Shown piece by piece: positions 27,821 through 37,168 of a stretch of DNA of 64,000 bases. Made by a program: the position numbers and the translations under genes. Source of the stretch: an uncultured Aquimarina sp. (lineage in GTDB: Bacteria > Bacteroidota > Bacteroidia > Flavobacteriales > Flavobacteriaceae); contig CANLEM010000005.1 in the NCBI GenBank assembly GCA_947489685.1, positions 124,001-188,000 on the forward strand. Reading direction: 5' to 3'. The notes below the pieces were generated by a model. It saw nothing but the letters and a program-made list of their open reading frames with translations, had not been told where the DNA came from and made no database searches. Positions within the stretch are counted from its first letter, which is position 1, and the number at the start of each line of letters is the position of its first letter.

Positions 27821-28192
27821 ATGAAATTAGGTGCATTTTCAGTTAGCCTTAGTGTCAAAGACATTGTGGCTTCAAAAGAATTTTATGAAACACTTGGGTT
27901 TAACGTTTTTGCAGGCGACATTGAAAAAAACTACCTCATCATGAAAAATGAAGACTCATTAATAGGGCTTTTTCAAGGTATGTTCGAAAATAACATTTTA
28001 ACTTTTAATCCGGGATGGGATCAAAGTGCCAATCCTCTTGAAACCTATGACGATGTAAGGGTTATACAGCAAAAACTTAAAGAAAAAAAGATTGTGCTAC
28101 AAAACGAAGCTGATGAAAATAGTACTGGGCCCGCAAGTATGGTGGTTCTCGATCCCGACGGCAATGCTATCCTAATTGATCAACATGTATAA
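27821..28192 (+). CDS. VOC family protein (glyoxalase/bleomycin-resistance fold)
   Basis: A 123-residue protein of the vicinal oxygen chelate fold: the beginning LGAFSVSLSVKDIVASKEFYETLGF and the end PASMVVLDPDGNAILIDQHV are the paired beta-alpha-beta-beta units of the family. Members bind metals or sequester small molecules; the specific reaction is unknown. The start is the ATG 60 bases downstream of the longest frame, because the upstream ATG lies in the terminator loop. It is a single-gene unit with about 100 bases before the next gene. Confidence 0.85.
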   Translation: MKLGAFSVSLSVKDIVASKEFYETLGFNVFAGDIEKNYLIMKNEDSLIGLFQGMFENNILTFNPGWDQSANPLETYDDVRVIQQKLKEKKIVLQNEADENSTGPASMVVLDPDGNAILIDQHV

Positions 28193-28254
28193 TTTGTTTT
28201 TAAAATAAAAGAAGGACCTCTCTAGACAACCATTTAAGAAAAACTCGCGTCTAT

Positions 28255-28268
28255 TATAGTATACTATA
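28255..28268. promoter_or_regulatory. 14-bp palindrome upstream of the 28296 gene
   Basis: TATAGTATACTATA is an exact palindrome 28 bases before the start codon. It may be an operator, or simply a by-product of AT-rich sequence. Confidence 0.2.
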
Positions 28269-28295
28269 TACAATACGAACCGAAAATCTTAGGTT

Positions 28296-28721
28296 ATGAC
28301 AGAGATTAAAAAAAAAACTATAGCGAGTAATATCTTATGTATCTCGGGTAGTACTCTATTGCTTATCATGGCATTATTTCATGGTAGTGGTTTTGCATAT
28401 GTTAGCGAAGCCATTATTAGTTCAAATGCCGAAGAATTTCTTAAAGATATAGTGCCTATTTTATTTGCACATCCTTCTATTCATCTTATTAGCTTATCAG
28501 CTTTTGGTATTTTGATCATTTTCTTAGATCATCATTACAAAAAAATTTCAACTCTTCTTTCAGTAATTATTATGATCGATGCGGGGCTAGCATTTTATTT
28601 AGGAGGAATTATTCCTGGGGCTCTATTGACTATTGCTGCTGCTTGTTTTATTCTTGTAAGTCTTGAGGTAATAAAAAGAAAGGAAAAAGTATCAAAAAAG
28701 AATTTTCCTTTCTCTAACTAA
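28296..28721 (+). CDS. Small integral membrane protein of unknown function
   Basis: Not recognised. 141 residues with four likely membrane helices (ISGSTLLLIMALFHGSG, HPSIHLISLSAFGILIIFL, ISTLLSVIIMIDAGLAFYL and a last one ending LVSLEVI), with a Lys-rich C-terminus. His residues near the first and third helices are the only polar features within the membrane part. It is a single gene closed by a bidirectional-looking hairpin, with no functional hint from neighbours. Confidence 0.6.
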   Translation: MTEIKKKTIASNILCISGSTLLLIMALFHGSGFAYVSEAIISSNAEEFLKDIVPILFAHPSIHLISLSAFGILIIFLDHHYKKISTLLSVIIMIDAGLAFYLGGIIPGALLTIAAACFILVSLEVIKRKEKVSKKNFPFSN

Positions 28722-28727
28722 AAAAAA

Positions 28728-28753
28728 CCGTCAATTTTAAATAAAATTCACGG
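28728..28753. terminator. Probable bidirectional terminator between convergent genes
   Basis: CCGTCAATTTTA pairs with TAAAATTCACGG, with one mismatch and a two-base gap. It is flanked by A-rich sequence on the left and T-rich sequence on the right, suiting both the membrane gene (plus) and the phosphoesterase gene (minus). Confidence 0.6.
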
Positions 28754-28799
28754 CTTTTCTTGAAGATATATTTTCGAGATTTATTTATACTCTTGCGGT

Positions 28800-31079
28800 T
28801 TATTTTTTAATTAACCTCATTGTCTTAATTATAGTATCGTTATCATCTCTAATAGAAAGTAAATATATTCCCGCATTATTTATCTTAGGGGTTATCGTAA
28901 AAATTTGATTTTTAGAATTTGTAGAAATACTTTCTTTATACATTATTTTTCCTGCGATGTTATAAATAGTAAGCGCATACGTTTGTCCTTCAATAAACGA
29001 ACTATTTGAAATACTAATTTTATCTGTAAATGGATTTGGGTGTATCCTAGCATCCTTATCTGATCCTGAATATACTGGTGGGGTAGAAAATTTTACAGTA
29101 GCCGAACTATTTCTTGTAACATCACAAGAATCAATAAACTGCCATCCTCCAGAGGTTCTTTCAAATAAATTACCTTGATATGTTACCTTATCACCAACGG
29201 CATAACTTACACCACTCTGCCAAGCTGCAATTCCGTTACAAATACTAACTGGTTGTGGCGTACTACTTGTCGTATAATTTATGACTATTCTTGCTGCCTT
29301 ACTTGATCCACCTTCATACGAATCGGCCACTCTCTTAGCTGATGTATCTGTTAAGCTTCTTCCTTTTCCGCGGATAATAAAGCTTATATTATTTCCAGAT
29401 ACCCAATTGCTTTTATTCACCAAACTTTGCACCATGTTTTTAAGATCTGGAGAACGTTGAGCATTTCCACTTTGGTTGCTTGACCATGAGTTTGGTGTCC
29501 AGATTATTTTACTAGACAAGGTACTTCTATTCGATACCTTATTTGAATTCGAAAAAGCTGGAGAGTTACTACTGTCGTGTAATGCTATTTCTAACTCTGC
29601 ATCCGTACTATTACTTTCGTCTGCAGTAAACTGAAGGTATGCATTAGTAATTGTAGCATTTTTAGGAACACCTACACCTCTAAAACGCAAGCCAATTACC
29701 TGGTATCCCGAATTACTATAACTATCATATACCAACTCTAGGTCACTACTATTAGTATATAAATCTCCATTCTCTCGTTCTTCAACATCATCATTTCCTG
29801 AAGAAATTGCGACATCAACTGTACCACTATCTGGGTCTGGATCTACCACAGTACCTTTATTAATCGTAACAACGCTTCCGTTAGAAGGATTCCAGATATC
29901 TAAATTATTAGGAATACTAAAAACATTAGTATTAGAAACAGACCCTACTTGAGAGGCGTTATCTACTCTAATGGTTCTTGTTTCAATTTTATCTTCATCT
30001 ACAAAAATCCATTTAAACTGATTAAATCTTGCCGAATTACGCGTCCAATTTTTATTATCGTTATTAGAACGTAATGGAGCTCCCCAACAACCTTCACCAG
30101 CATATACGGTACCGTTTTGGTCATCTCTTATAAAACCTTCGTCACTACCCGATCCTGTAGATGGGCGCACTGGCCATGTTGTTTTTACAGTATGTGCATC
30201 ACATTCTACCACCAATTTTACTCCCTTGTCATAAAACAATTGAGCCCAATTGTTATACTGGTTATTCCCTTCAGATTTTGAAGAAACATGTGGTCGCATT
30301 GGCTTGTGATATTGAGCCATTTTCCATATTGTATTGGCATTTGCATTTAGATCATTTCTTAACCATGTTGTTTGATTTCCAGAAATAGAAATTTCGGTAT
30401 TTAAAGTATAAGTTCTTATCAAGTTATTACCAAAAGTTAGTGCATAATATACACTAGATGATGGTACATCAAAAAGATGATAAATACTATTATTACTATC
30501 TTCATGATTACCCCTTGTAGCAACAATCGGAAACATTCTGTTATCACTGGCAATTGTTAATTGCCAATCATTAAACCAATCTCTCCATTCTCCATTACTA
30601 TCACCATTAGTCATATCCCCTCCAAACAAAACAGCGTGGGGTTTTAGTTTAGCCACCAAACGATTTGCATTTTGTCTTGGTGTTCTGTTATTTCTAGAGT
30701 CTCCGCCAGCAATAAAAGATAACCTGCTATTATCTGCCGGTGCCGTTTTAAACCAAAACCGTTCACTAGTTCCCTGACTATCTCTTATCACAAAGTAATA
30801 TGCCGTATTTGGCGTTAATCCAGTGAGTCGAGCAAAATTATTATTCATACCCTTATAAGAAACAGTACGATCTGGAGTTTTTGAATTGGGATAGTTATTA
30901 TAATTAGTTCCAAAATCTGTTGTTCCATAATACACCCTCGGGTTACTTCCAGATGTTTGGTCCCATCCAATTACAATAGATGTTGCGGGGTTGTCTCGCA
31001 ATGTTAATCGATATTTACCATTGGATGAATACAGATTAATTGATAGCAATGAGATTACTATTACAAGAATTCTTTTCAT
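28800..31079 (-). CDS. Modular secreted metallophosphoesterase with carbohydrate-binding and T9SS sorting domains
   Basis: A 759-residue T9SS cargo. Domains in order: signal peptide; a fibronectin-III-like, purple-acid-phosphatase-like N domain (about 20-110); a calcineurin-like phosphoesterase (about 118-370) with AGGDSRNN, GGDMTNGD, RGNHED, YHKPM and DAHTV; a DNRLRE-type beta-sandwich (about 425-615) with LQFTADESN and RGKGRS; a CBM5/12-like module with AWQSGVSYAVGDKVTYQGN; and a C-terminal sorting domain beginning near IHPNPFTDKISI. The ATG after the TTG of the longest frame is taken as the start. It should release phosphate from an extracellular substrate while bound to a polysaccharide, possibly chitin-like. 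Confidence 0.88.
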   Translation of the reverse strand: MKRILVIVISLLSINLYSSNGKYRLTLRDNPATSIVIGWDQTSGSNPRVYYGTTDFGTNYNNYPNSKTPDRTVSYKGMNNNFARLTGLTPNTAYYFVIRDSQGTSERFWFKTAPADNSRLSFIAGGDSRNNRTPRQNANRLVAKLKPHAVLFGGDMTNGDSNGEWRDWFNDWQLTIASDNRMFPIVATRGNHEDSNNSIYHLFDVPSSSVYYALTFGNNLIRTYTLNTEISISGNQTTWLRNDLNANANTIWKMAQYHKPMRPHVSSKSEGNNQYNNWAQLFYDKGVKLVVECDAHTVKTTWPVRPSTGSGSDEGFIRDDQNGTVYAGEGCWGAPLRSNNDNKNWTRNSARFNQFKWIFVDEDKIETRTIRVDNASQVGSVSNTNVFSIPNNLDIWNPSNGSVVTINKGTVVDPDPDSGTVDVAISSGNDDVEERENGDLYTNSSDLELVYDSYSNSGYQVIGLRFRGVGVPKNATITNAYLQFTADESNSTDAELEIALHDSSNSPAFSNSNKVSNRSTLSSKIIWTPNSWSSNQSGNAQRSPDLKNMVQSLVNKSNWVSGNNISFIIRGKGRSLTDTSAKRVADSYEGGSSKAARIVINYTTSSTPQPVSICNGIAAWQSGVSYAVGDKVTYQGNLFERTSGGWQFIDSCDVTRNSSATVKFSTPPVYSGSDKDARIHPNPFTDKISISNSSFIEGQTYALTIYNIAGKIMYKESISTNSKNQIFTITPKINNAGIYLLSIRDDNDTIIKTMRLIKK

Positions 31080-31325
31080 TTTGTGCAAATTAAAAGGTTA
31101 ATGTTTATATTAAGTTGGTGCTTTATTATAATTTTATTCAATATCAACAACATGTGCCATTGATTATATTACTTTAACAGGTTCAAAAGATTTTAATTGT
31201 ACAATTACATATTTAATGTTATAAAATTAATTCTACTGATGCATTAAAATTGACTTTAAAAGGAATATTAACCTAAAATTAAATCGGGTAACAAAAGCTT
31301 TTCTAAAACATAACAATGATTTCAA

Positions 31326-31355
31326 TTGTCTTTAACGCGAATAGAATTTACTTTG
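31326..31355 (+). promoter_or_regulatory. Putative promoter of the 31360 gene, immediately before its start
   Basis: TTG at 31326-31328 and TTACTTTG at 31348-31355, with 19 bases between, match the Bacteroidota -33/-7 pattern except at one position. The -7 element ends four bases before the ATG, so transcription would start at or near the start codon (leaderless mRNA). Confidence 0.35.
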
Positions 31356-31359
31356 TATT

Positions 31360-32211
31360 ATGAAAAAATCAAAAGCGCAATTACTTCTTAAAATTTCTGT
31401 TTTTTTAATTTTTATTGGGCGAGCATGGCAACATCTATTTTGGGATGCTCCATACCGCTCTTTTTTTTGGGATGAAGCTTTACTAAAGCCTGTAATAGAA
31501 GGAATATTTAACACCACCTGGAAAGATTATGTTACCAGTAACACCGCCGATACTACAATCCAAAATATCATTCGGTGTAATGGTGTATTATATACAATCA
31601 CCGCTTTTACTGTTTTGTTCATCAAAGAAAAAATTAAAATTTGGCAAAGACTCCCCATACTGATCGGAGGTATAAGTCTCATTATCCTTTCTATATTAAT
31701 GACCAAAGAAAAATTCTATCATGTCGCTCAGTTTTTTGAACATAGTATCCAATTTGGACTACCGTTTGTTTTAATATATAGTTATCAAAAACCTATAAAC
31801 CCAAAACGCTTATTAACTTTTTTAAAAATACTTATCGCCGTTACTTTTTTCTCTCATGGTTTATATGCTTTTGGTTTTTATCCAGTACCTGGGAAATTTG
31901 TGGATATGGTTATTCAAATTTTCGGATGTTCTGAATCTATTGCAATTACATTCTTATATATCGCAGGTATTATAGATTTTATATTAGCAGTCCTTATTTT
32001 TATTCCCAAACTTGCAAAATATGCTCTATGGTATGCCGTAGTTTGGGGACTACTTACTGCTTTTGCCAGAATCGTTGCTAATTTTTATATAGATTTTCCT
32101 TTACAATCTATTCACCAAAATTTTCATGAAGTGTTATATCGATTACCGCATGGTTTAACTCCTTTGGCGCTATTATATTTCCTCAATCTACACCGTAGTA
32201 AAACTTCGTAA
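31360..32211 (+). CDS. Integral membrane protein of unknown function
   Basis: Not recognised. A 283-residue protein with about seven or eight membrane helices (ISVFLIFIGRAWQHLFW, VLYTITAFTVLFIKEK, ILIGGISLIILSILM, IAVTFFSHGLYAFGFYPV, FLYIAGIIDFILAVLIFIP, YAVVWGLLTAFARIVANF). Conserved-looking His residues near helix ends (AWQHLFW, HVAQFFEHSIQ, FSHGLYAFG) hint at a metal or heme site, but this is speculation. A single-gene unit bounded by a promoter-like element and a strong hairpin. Confidence 0.65.
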   Translation: MKKSKAQLLLKISVFLIFIGRAWQHLFWDAPYRSFFWDEALLKPVIEGIFNTTWKDYVTSNTADTTIQNIIRCNGVLYTITAFTVLFIKEKIKIWQRLPILIGGISLIILSILMTKEKFYHVAQFFEHSIQFGLPFVLIYSYQKPINPKRLLTFLKILIAVTFFSHGLYAFGFYPVPGKFVDMVIQIFGCSESIAITFLYIAGIIDFILAVLIFIPKLAKYALWYAVVWGLLTAFARIVANFYIDFPLQSIHQNFHEVLYRLPHGLTPLALLYFLNLHRSKTS

Positions 32212-32217
32212 AACTAA

Positions 32218-32243
32218 AAAAGGCCGTCTTACGACGACCTTTT
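32218..32243. terminator. Bidirectional terminator, perfect on the minus strand through a G-U pair
   Basis: AAAAGGCCGTC pairs with GACGACCTTTT around a four-base loop. On the plus strand one A-C mismatch remains; on the minus strand the same position is a G-U pair, so the hairpin is stronger for the M36 peptidase transcript. Both sides carry A/T tails. Confidence 0.8.
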
Positions 32244-32268
32244 AGTATTAATTCTCTCAACAAATCAA

Positions 32269-35200
32269 TTAGTTAATAATAAATTGTTCCACAGTTTTAA
32301 TCTGCGAATTTTGAATTTGAAGCATATACATGCCCGATCTCAAGAAATCCACATTGATAGAACCATTACTATTAAGCTTTCCTTTTCCAACTACTTGTCC
32401 CATTAAGTTAATAATAGAATAAGAAGTACCGGAAATATCTTTACGAGGCATAAGTACCTGCAATAAGTTTCCTCTTTTTAACGGGTTCGGTGCTATTCTA
32501 ATTGTAGAGAAAGCATCCTCATCTTCTGTACCTAGTAACGCTGTTGTAGGTCCAAAGTCTGCCGCTACAGCTGCAGAAGAACCACAAGAACCTTCATAGA
32601 TTTTCACATTAGAGAAGGTAGAGTTATTACCCGAACCAGCATCATTATCATTGATAAACACAAGTCTATCCATGCTACCTGTATAGAAATTACCTACTGG
32701 GATAACATATGTAGTTGTACCACCAGAATAGTTATCAAAATTAGTAACTCCATAATTTTGAGTACCATGAACCTTGAAATATCTAGAAGATGTCAAACTG
32801 TTATCATTTTCGAATCCAACTGCATGAATTTCTCCCTGCGATGTGCTGCTAAAATCGAATTCTATAACTGTACTTGCTGTTACATTATAATTTAATGCAA
32901 TGTACTTCCAAGTATTATTTGTTAAAGCTAACGAAGCTCCTCCACTTCCTACAGAGAAATCACCTGCAGAATCTTGATTAGAGAATCCTATAATTTGGAA
33001 ATCATTGAAGTTTAATGAGTCACAAGTTGGATCTGGTCCACCTGTACCATCTTGAATGCTTACAGCATCGATAGTTACATCACCTTGCCAGCTAGTACCA
33101 GTAACAGTATTAAATCGTAGTTGAACACTTGCTTCTCCTGCATATGCAGAAAGATCAATATCAGCAGCATTCCAGTTGCTTCCTTGAGCTCCTGTTCTAC
33201 TAAATACGCTAGTCCAGTTTCCTGTATTATCTGTTCTTGCTTCAACGGTTAAGTTTCCGATTGCATTACCTACCATATGATATTGGAATGTAAGGCTAGG
33301 AGATGTTAATCCGCTAAAGTTTAAACAAGGTGAATTTAAGATTGCTCTTTTATTAGGATATCCTGTTCCGTTTCCTGAAGCTTCTACATAAAGGTAAGTA
33401 TTACCATCTATAGCACTGCTTGGTCCTGTTCCATTAGAAGGTGTTCCTCCAGAATCTCTAGTCCAATCTAAATCATCTCCTGTTGTAGCGTTTGACCACT
33501 CTCCAAGATTAACTTCAAAACTTTCACTGAATGGGAAAGAAGCCACATCTCCAGAACAGTTTCCTGTTCCTGGTCCTGGTCCTGGGTTATCACAAGGATT
33601 TACAAAAGAAACCGTTTGATCTGTTTGACCATTAGATCCTCCATTATTATTTTCGTTAGCACCTTCTCCAACACCACGTTCTGCAAATGCTTTCCAGATA
33701 AGACAATTGTATTGTCCTCCATATAGATCTTGATCAGCTTGTAAGATACCGTCACGACCAGAAACAAATCCTGGATTATTTGCTGTGTTTTTCAATCCTT
33801 CTACAACAAGAGCCATAGCAATATTGTTCCCACCTGTTCCATTATAAAAATCTGCATCAAAACCTTCTTGATCGATTAATGCCCATGTCATATCCCAAAG
33901 AATGGTTGCAAAAGCATACCCAACTCCATGAGGTCTTGCTAATCCACCTATATCTGCATAATCCGTATCATTAATAGATCTGTTAGTAGAGTAACGTGTT
34001 GGTCTAATACCAGCCCCATCAGTCGCTTGGCCAAGAACATAAGCTCCTACACCTCTACCATCGGTACCTACATCTCCAGCTCTCATAGAAAGCATTAATC
34101 CAAAATAGTCTGACCATCCTTCACCCATTTGCTCAGATCCACCAAGTACATTTGATGATGGTCCTCCTACTAAACGAGTAGAGATACCATGACCATATTC
34201 GTGTACAATAATTACATTATCAAAAGATCCATCTCTTCCTGGATTAGTTCTATTCCATAAGAACATCTGCATTCTTGGATTACTACCGTCACCTGGTGTT
34301 GCAAAATTAGCGTTATTAGTACCACTACCATCTTGAGCATCTGCATTTACCGAATCACTTCCTGCACCTCCTTTACCATAATTATTTTCCTGGAAGTTTC
34401 CACTAGCTTCATCAAAACCATATTGGTAGAACACATCGTGTATAATATTGTTCCAATAAAATAAATTAGTAATAGAAGCACTTAAATAATTGCTTGGCGC
34501 TTGATTTAAGTTAACTGGAAAATCGAAATCCAAACCAGAACCTCCATCAGGAGAAAAACCAGTTCCGTTATTACCATTACTATCATCTTGTGCTCTTACA
34601 TTATTACCTCGAGTAGTTGTAAACTCAGCACCGGCAACACCATTGGTATCGTGCCATCCAAAAGGAGATGCCGTAGCATTTGCAGGATCAGTAACGATAG
34701 AACGCCCTCCATGAATTGGACTCTCTACTGGCATTGGGTAAACATTGTAAGAATCAGGAGCTAAAGCTGCAGATTCTGATTTTGTAAGAGGCCCCACTTT
34801 TTTAGCATCAAAAAGTACTGATTCGCTATGCCCGTGATTTTTATGATCTGGTGTATCAAAACTACAGCTAATTACATTATCCGTTTCATAAATCACAGTA
34901 TTGGTTTCTGCATCAACATCACTTACCCACCAGTGTTGCGCATCTTGTTGATAAATACTTACGTTCCAAGAAAGTCTTAATTGACCTTTATATAATCTGT
35001 ATACCTGTTGTACTGTAATTGGCTCATCGTAAGCAGTCACACCAGAATTCTTATAAACCAACACATCTCCGAGTTTAGACTTACCTACTGTTCTAGAAAG
35101 GTTTTTGGCAGCAGCTAATTTATGCTTACTCAATACCGTTCTAATTGCCATTTCTGGTGTAATAGAAGCTTTAACCGAAGATACTTTGGTTTTTAATTCG

Positions 35201-35502
35201 GTAATAAATTGATCTATTGTATACGTTACCAGACCATTTTCTACAGATAGCTTATAACTACCATCCATAATCGGGATGTTGTTATACATTTGCCTTACAT
35301 AAACGTGAGTAAGACCTTTTTTCAACGATGGAACTTCGTCTGTGATTTTCCACCCTGAGTAATCGTTAATCGTGTTTGCGGATTTCGAAGAAACTGATAC
35401 CGCATCGCTTAAATGATTTTGGACTACACTATTGAAGTCCTGTGCAAAAGTTGTTTGCCCTATTAGAAAAAATAGAATGACAAACGAGTAGACTTTTTTC
35501 AT
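32269..35502 (-). CDS. M36 (fungalysin-type) metalloprotease with MAM domain and T9SS sorting domain
   Basis: A 1077-residue secreted zinc protease. After the signal peptide (IGQTTFAQ) comes an FTP/PepSY-type propeptide (about 25-200), then the M36 catalytic domain with zinc motif HEYGHGIS near residue 432 and the downstream Glu in GEGWSDYFGL. Behind it lie a MAM-like sandwich (about 650-800, FSESFEVNLGEWSN to DVTIDAVSI), another beta domain (SSRYFKVHGTQNYG) and a C-terminal T9SS domain (RIAPNPLKRG). Fungalysins are endoproteases activated by self-removal of the propeptide. The ATG 39 bases into the longest frame starts the signal peptide and is chosen. A TAATTTTG -7-like element lies 28 bases upstream on this strand. 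Confidence 0.93.
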   Translation of the reverse strand: MKKVYSFVILFFLIGQTTFAQDFNSVVQNHLSDAVSVSSKSANTINDYSGWKITDEVPSLKKGLTHVYVRQMYNNIPIMDGSYKLSVENGLVTYTIDQFITELKTKVSSVKASITPEMAIRTVLSKHKLAAAKNLSRTVGKSKLGDVLVYKNSGVTAYDEPITVQQVYRLYKGQLRLSWNVSIYQQDAQHWWVSDVDAETNTVIYETDNVISCSFDTPDHKNHGHSESVLFDAKKVGPLTKSESAALAPDSYNVYPMPVESPIHGGRSIVTDPANATASPFGWHDTNGVAGAEFTTTRGNNVRAQDDSNGNNGTGFSPDGGSGLDFDFPVNLNQAPSNYLSASITNLFYWNNIIHDVFYQYGFDEASGNFQENNYGKGGAGSDSVNADAQDGSGTNNANFATPGDGSNPRMQMFLWNRTNPGRDGSFDNVIIVHEYGHGISTRLVGGPSSNVLGGSEQMGEGWSDYFGLMLSMRAGDVGTDGRGVGAYVLGQATDGAGIRPTRYSTNRSINDTDYADIGGLARPHGVGYAFATILWDMTWALIDQEGFDADFYNGTGGNNIAMALVVEGLKNTANNPGFVSGRDGILQADQDLYGGQYNCLIWKAFAERGVGEGANENNNGGSNGQTDQTVSFVNPCDNPGPGPGTGNCSGDVASFPFSESFEVNLGEWSNATTGDDLDWTRDSGGTPSNGTGPSSAIDGNTYLYVEASGNGTGYPNKRAILNSPCLNFSGLTSPSLTFQYHMVGNAIGNLTVEARTDNTGNWTSVFSRTGAQGSNWNAADIDLSAYAGEASVQLRFNTVTGTSWQGDVTIDAVSIQDGTGGPDPTCDSLNFNDFQIIGFSNQDSAGDFSVGSGGASLALTNNTWKYIALNYNVTASTVIEFDFSSTSQGEIHAVGFENDNSLTSSRYFKVHGTQNYGVTNFDNYSGGTTTYVIPVGNFYTGSMDRLVFINDNDAGSGNNSTFSNVKIYEGSCGSSAAVAADFGPTTALLGTEDEDAFSTIRIAPNPLKRGNLLQVLMPRKDISGTSYSIINLMGQVVGKGKLNSNGSINVDFLRSGMYMLQIQNSQIKTVEQFIIN

Positions 35503-35912
35503 AAAAATAAGTTTTGAGTTTGTGTCTAGCAAAATTAACAAATTTTAAAGGTTTTATTGCGTTCATCTAGAAACACATGCTAAATTATCATAAATTAACA
35601 TTTATACTGGTCTTCTTTCAATACATATGTTAAATAGGTATTTCTAAAATCTATAAAGCCGGTAGGCATTATAGATACTGAGTTGAATAAAAATGGATAT
35701 CTTGTTCGTACATAAATCATTAACTTATGAAAAATAAAAATACCGTTTTGGCATTACGGTTAAAGTGTCGATATTTTTTTAATTTTTTTTTATAATTCGT
35801 TAATTTGAGTCAAAAAAGATCAATTTTGATTAACAAAAGCCTCAAAACCCTAAACAAGATATTCTTGGTTTAGATATCCTTTTCATCTTCTAATTACTAA
35901 ATAATCAACAAA
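35503..35912. other. 410-base divergent intergenic region
   Basis: This gap separates the minus-strand M36 gene from the plus-strand DUF1905 gene and must hold both promoters. TAATTTTG on the minus strand (35530-35537) fits a -7 element for the protease. It also holds a 26-base motif at 35741-35766 (TACCGT ... ACGGT) resembling one upstream of the NADH dehydrogenase gene, and an imperfect inverted repeat at 35850-35873 (CTAAACAAGAT / ATTCTTGGTTTAG) in the leader of the downstream gene. I see no coding frame. Confidence 0.5.
35741..35766 (+). promoter_or_regulatory. Motif shared with 48626-48651, candidate regulator site
   Basis: Contains TGGCATTACGGTTAAAG with a short ACCGT/ACGGT inverted repeat around TTTTGGCATT. 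The similar segment at 48626 reads TGGCAATTACGGTTTAAC. Both lie in long non-coding gaps 170-200 bases before genes. Confidence 0.3.
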
Positions 35913-36395
35913 ATGAAGAGTTTAACTTTTGAAACCTCACTTAATTCTAACCACAGTATAGTTGTTCCTGAACATATTGCTCAACATTTTATTAGACAAG
36001 GACATAAACGTGTCATAACCAAGATTACGTTTAAAAACAAAGCTGTAAATTTTCATGCAGCCTTACAGAAATATCATAACAAATATCATATTACCTTTAA
36101 TAAGGCAAATCAAAAGAGTATTGCTATTTTTCCTTCGGATTACTTCAACGTTGAATTATTTGAAGATACTTCAAAATATGGTGTAGAAATGCCCGAAGAA
36201 TTTGAAGCTGTTTTACAAAGTGACCCAATTGGTTCTGATATTTTTGAATCCCTTACAGATGGAAAAAAACGTAGTTTGATCTACTATATTTTAAAAATAA
36301 AAACCTCTCAAACTCGAATAGATCGTTCTATATTAATTGTCAATAACTTAAAACTTGGGATTAGGGATCAAAAAGAATTAGTACAAAAAAGATGA
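35913..36395 (+). CDS. YdeI/OmdA-family protein with DUF1905-like domain
   Basis: A 160-residue cytoplasmic protein. The N-terminal half (LTFETSLNSNHSIVVPEHIA to KYHITFNKANQ) has the DUF1905 small beta-barrel pattern, and the C-terminal half (EEFEAVLQSDP, FESLTDGKKRSLIYYILKIK) is the helical bacteriocin-protection (YdeI/OmdA) segment. The family has been linked to survival under antimicrobial peptide or envelope stress in enterobacteria, but the mechanism is unclear. The last part is truncated compared with full-length members. It forms its own unit upstream of the SOD gene. Confidence 0.7.
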   Translation: MKSLTFETSLNSNHSIVVPEHIAQHFIRQGHKRVITKITFKNKAVNFHAALQKYHNKYHITFNKANQKSIAIFPSDYFNVELFEDTSKYGVEMPEEFEAVLQSDPIGSDIFESLTDGKKRSLIYYILKIKTSQTRIDRSILIVNNLKLGIRDQKELVQKR

Positions 36396-36468
36396 AATGT
36401 TATTTTTATGACACATAAATCAATGCATAGTTTTAAATAAAAGGCTTACAAGATTTCATACTTAATTT

Positions 36469-36499
36469 TTTGCCATAAACTAAAACTACGTTATCTTAC
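36469..36499 (+). promoter_or_regulatory. Putative promoter of the SOD gene
   Basis: TTTG at 36469-36472 and TATCTTAC at 36492-36499 with 19 bases between; the second element matches the TAnnTTTG consensus at four of six fixed positions. It lies 33 bases before the start codon. Confidence 0.35.
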
Positions 36500-36531
36500 G
36501 TCTGCAAACGAAAAACACAAATCCTAAAATC

Positions 36532-37122
36532 ATGAAAACGCTACAATTGATAGTTCTTACTATTATATCTATTACCATTTTTAGTTGTAAAGGAGAGAAA
36601 AAAGAATCTACAGATCAGGAAAATAATACTGAAACCACTGAGACAACTTCTAAGAAGGAAAAAAATATTGCGCAGACAATAACATTTTCTTTAGAATCAA
36701 AAAGTGATAGTAATGTTTCTGGTAAGGTAACTTTTATGGAATCCGAAGGTCTAGTAAATATGACAGCTGAATTAACGGGACTTACCGAAGGCGAACATGC
36801 AATACATATACACGAAAAGGCAGATTGTTCATCTCCTGATGGTAAATCTACCGGAGGGCATTGGAACCCTACTATGGAACCTCATGGAAAGTGGGGAGCA
36901 AAAGAAGGGTATCATAAAGGAGATATTGGCAATTTTAAGGCTGATGCTAATGGAAACGGCAGTATCAATTTTGCTACTACAGATTGGTGTATCGGTTGTG
37001 ATGATGATAAAAAAAATATTCTTGGTAAAGCGATTATTGTGCATCAAGGGATTGATGACTTTACTTCTCAACCTTCAGGTGCTGCGGGCAGCCGTGTGAG
37101 TTGTGGAGGTATTATCCAATAA
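36532..37122 (+). CDS. sodC: Cu/Zn superoxide dismutase family lipoprotein
   Basis: A 196-residue envelope lipoprotein (lipobox ISITIFSCKG), followed by a Thr/Glu-rich linker and the SOD beta-barrel (about 45-196). The copper and zinc site is visible: HIHEKADC with two His, GGHWNPTMEPHG, GYHKGDIGNF with the bridging Asp, and a late His in IIVHQGIDDF, plus the signature GAAGSRVSCGG and a conserved disulfide Cys pair. It should disproportionate superoxide at the cell surface or in the periplasm. An ECF sigma/anti-sigma pair starts 46 bases downstream, which may link it to an oxidative-stress regulon. Confidence 0.92.
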   Translation: MKTLQLIVLTIISITIFSCKGEKKESTDQENNTETTETTSKKEKNIAQTITFSLESKSDSNVSGKVTFMESEGLVNMTAELTGLTEGEHAIHIHEKADCSSPDGKSTGGHWNPTMEPHGKWGAKEGYHKGDIGNFKADANGNGSINFATTDWCIGCDDDKKNILGKAIIVHQGIDDFTSQPSGAAGSRVSCGGIIQ

Positions 37123-37168
37123 TCCAAACATTAATAAATTCTGCTCTTCTTGTAGATCATTACTCTAA

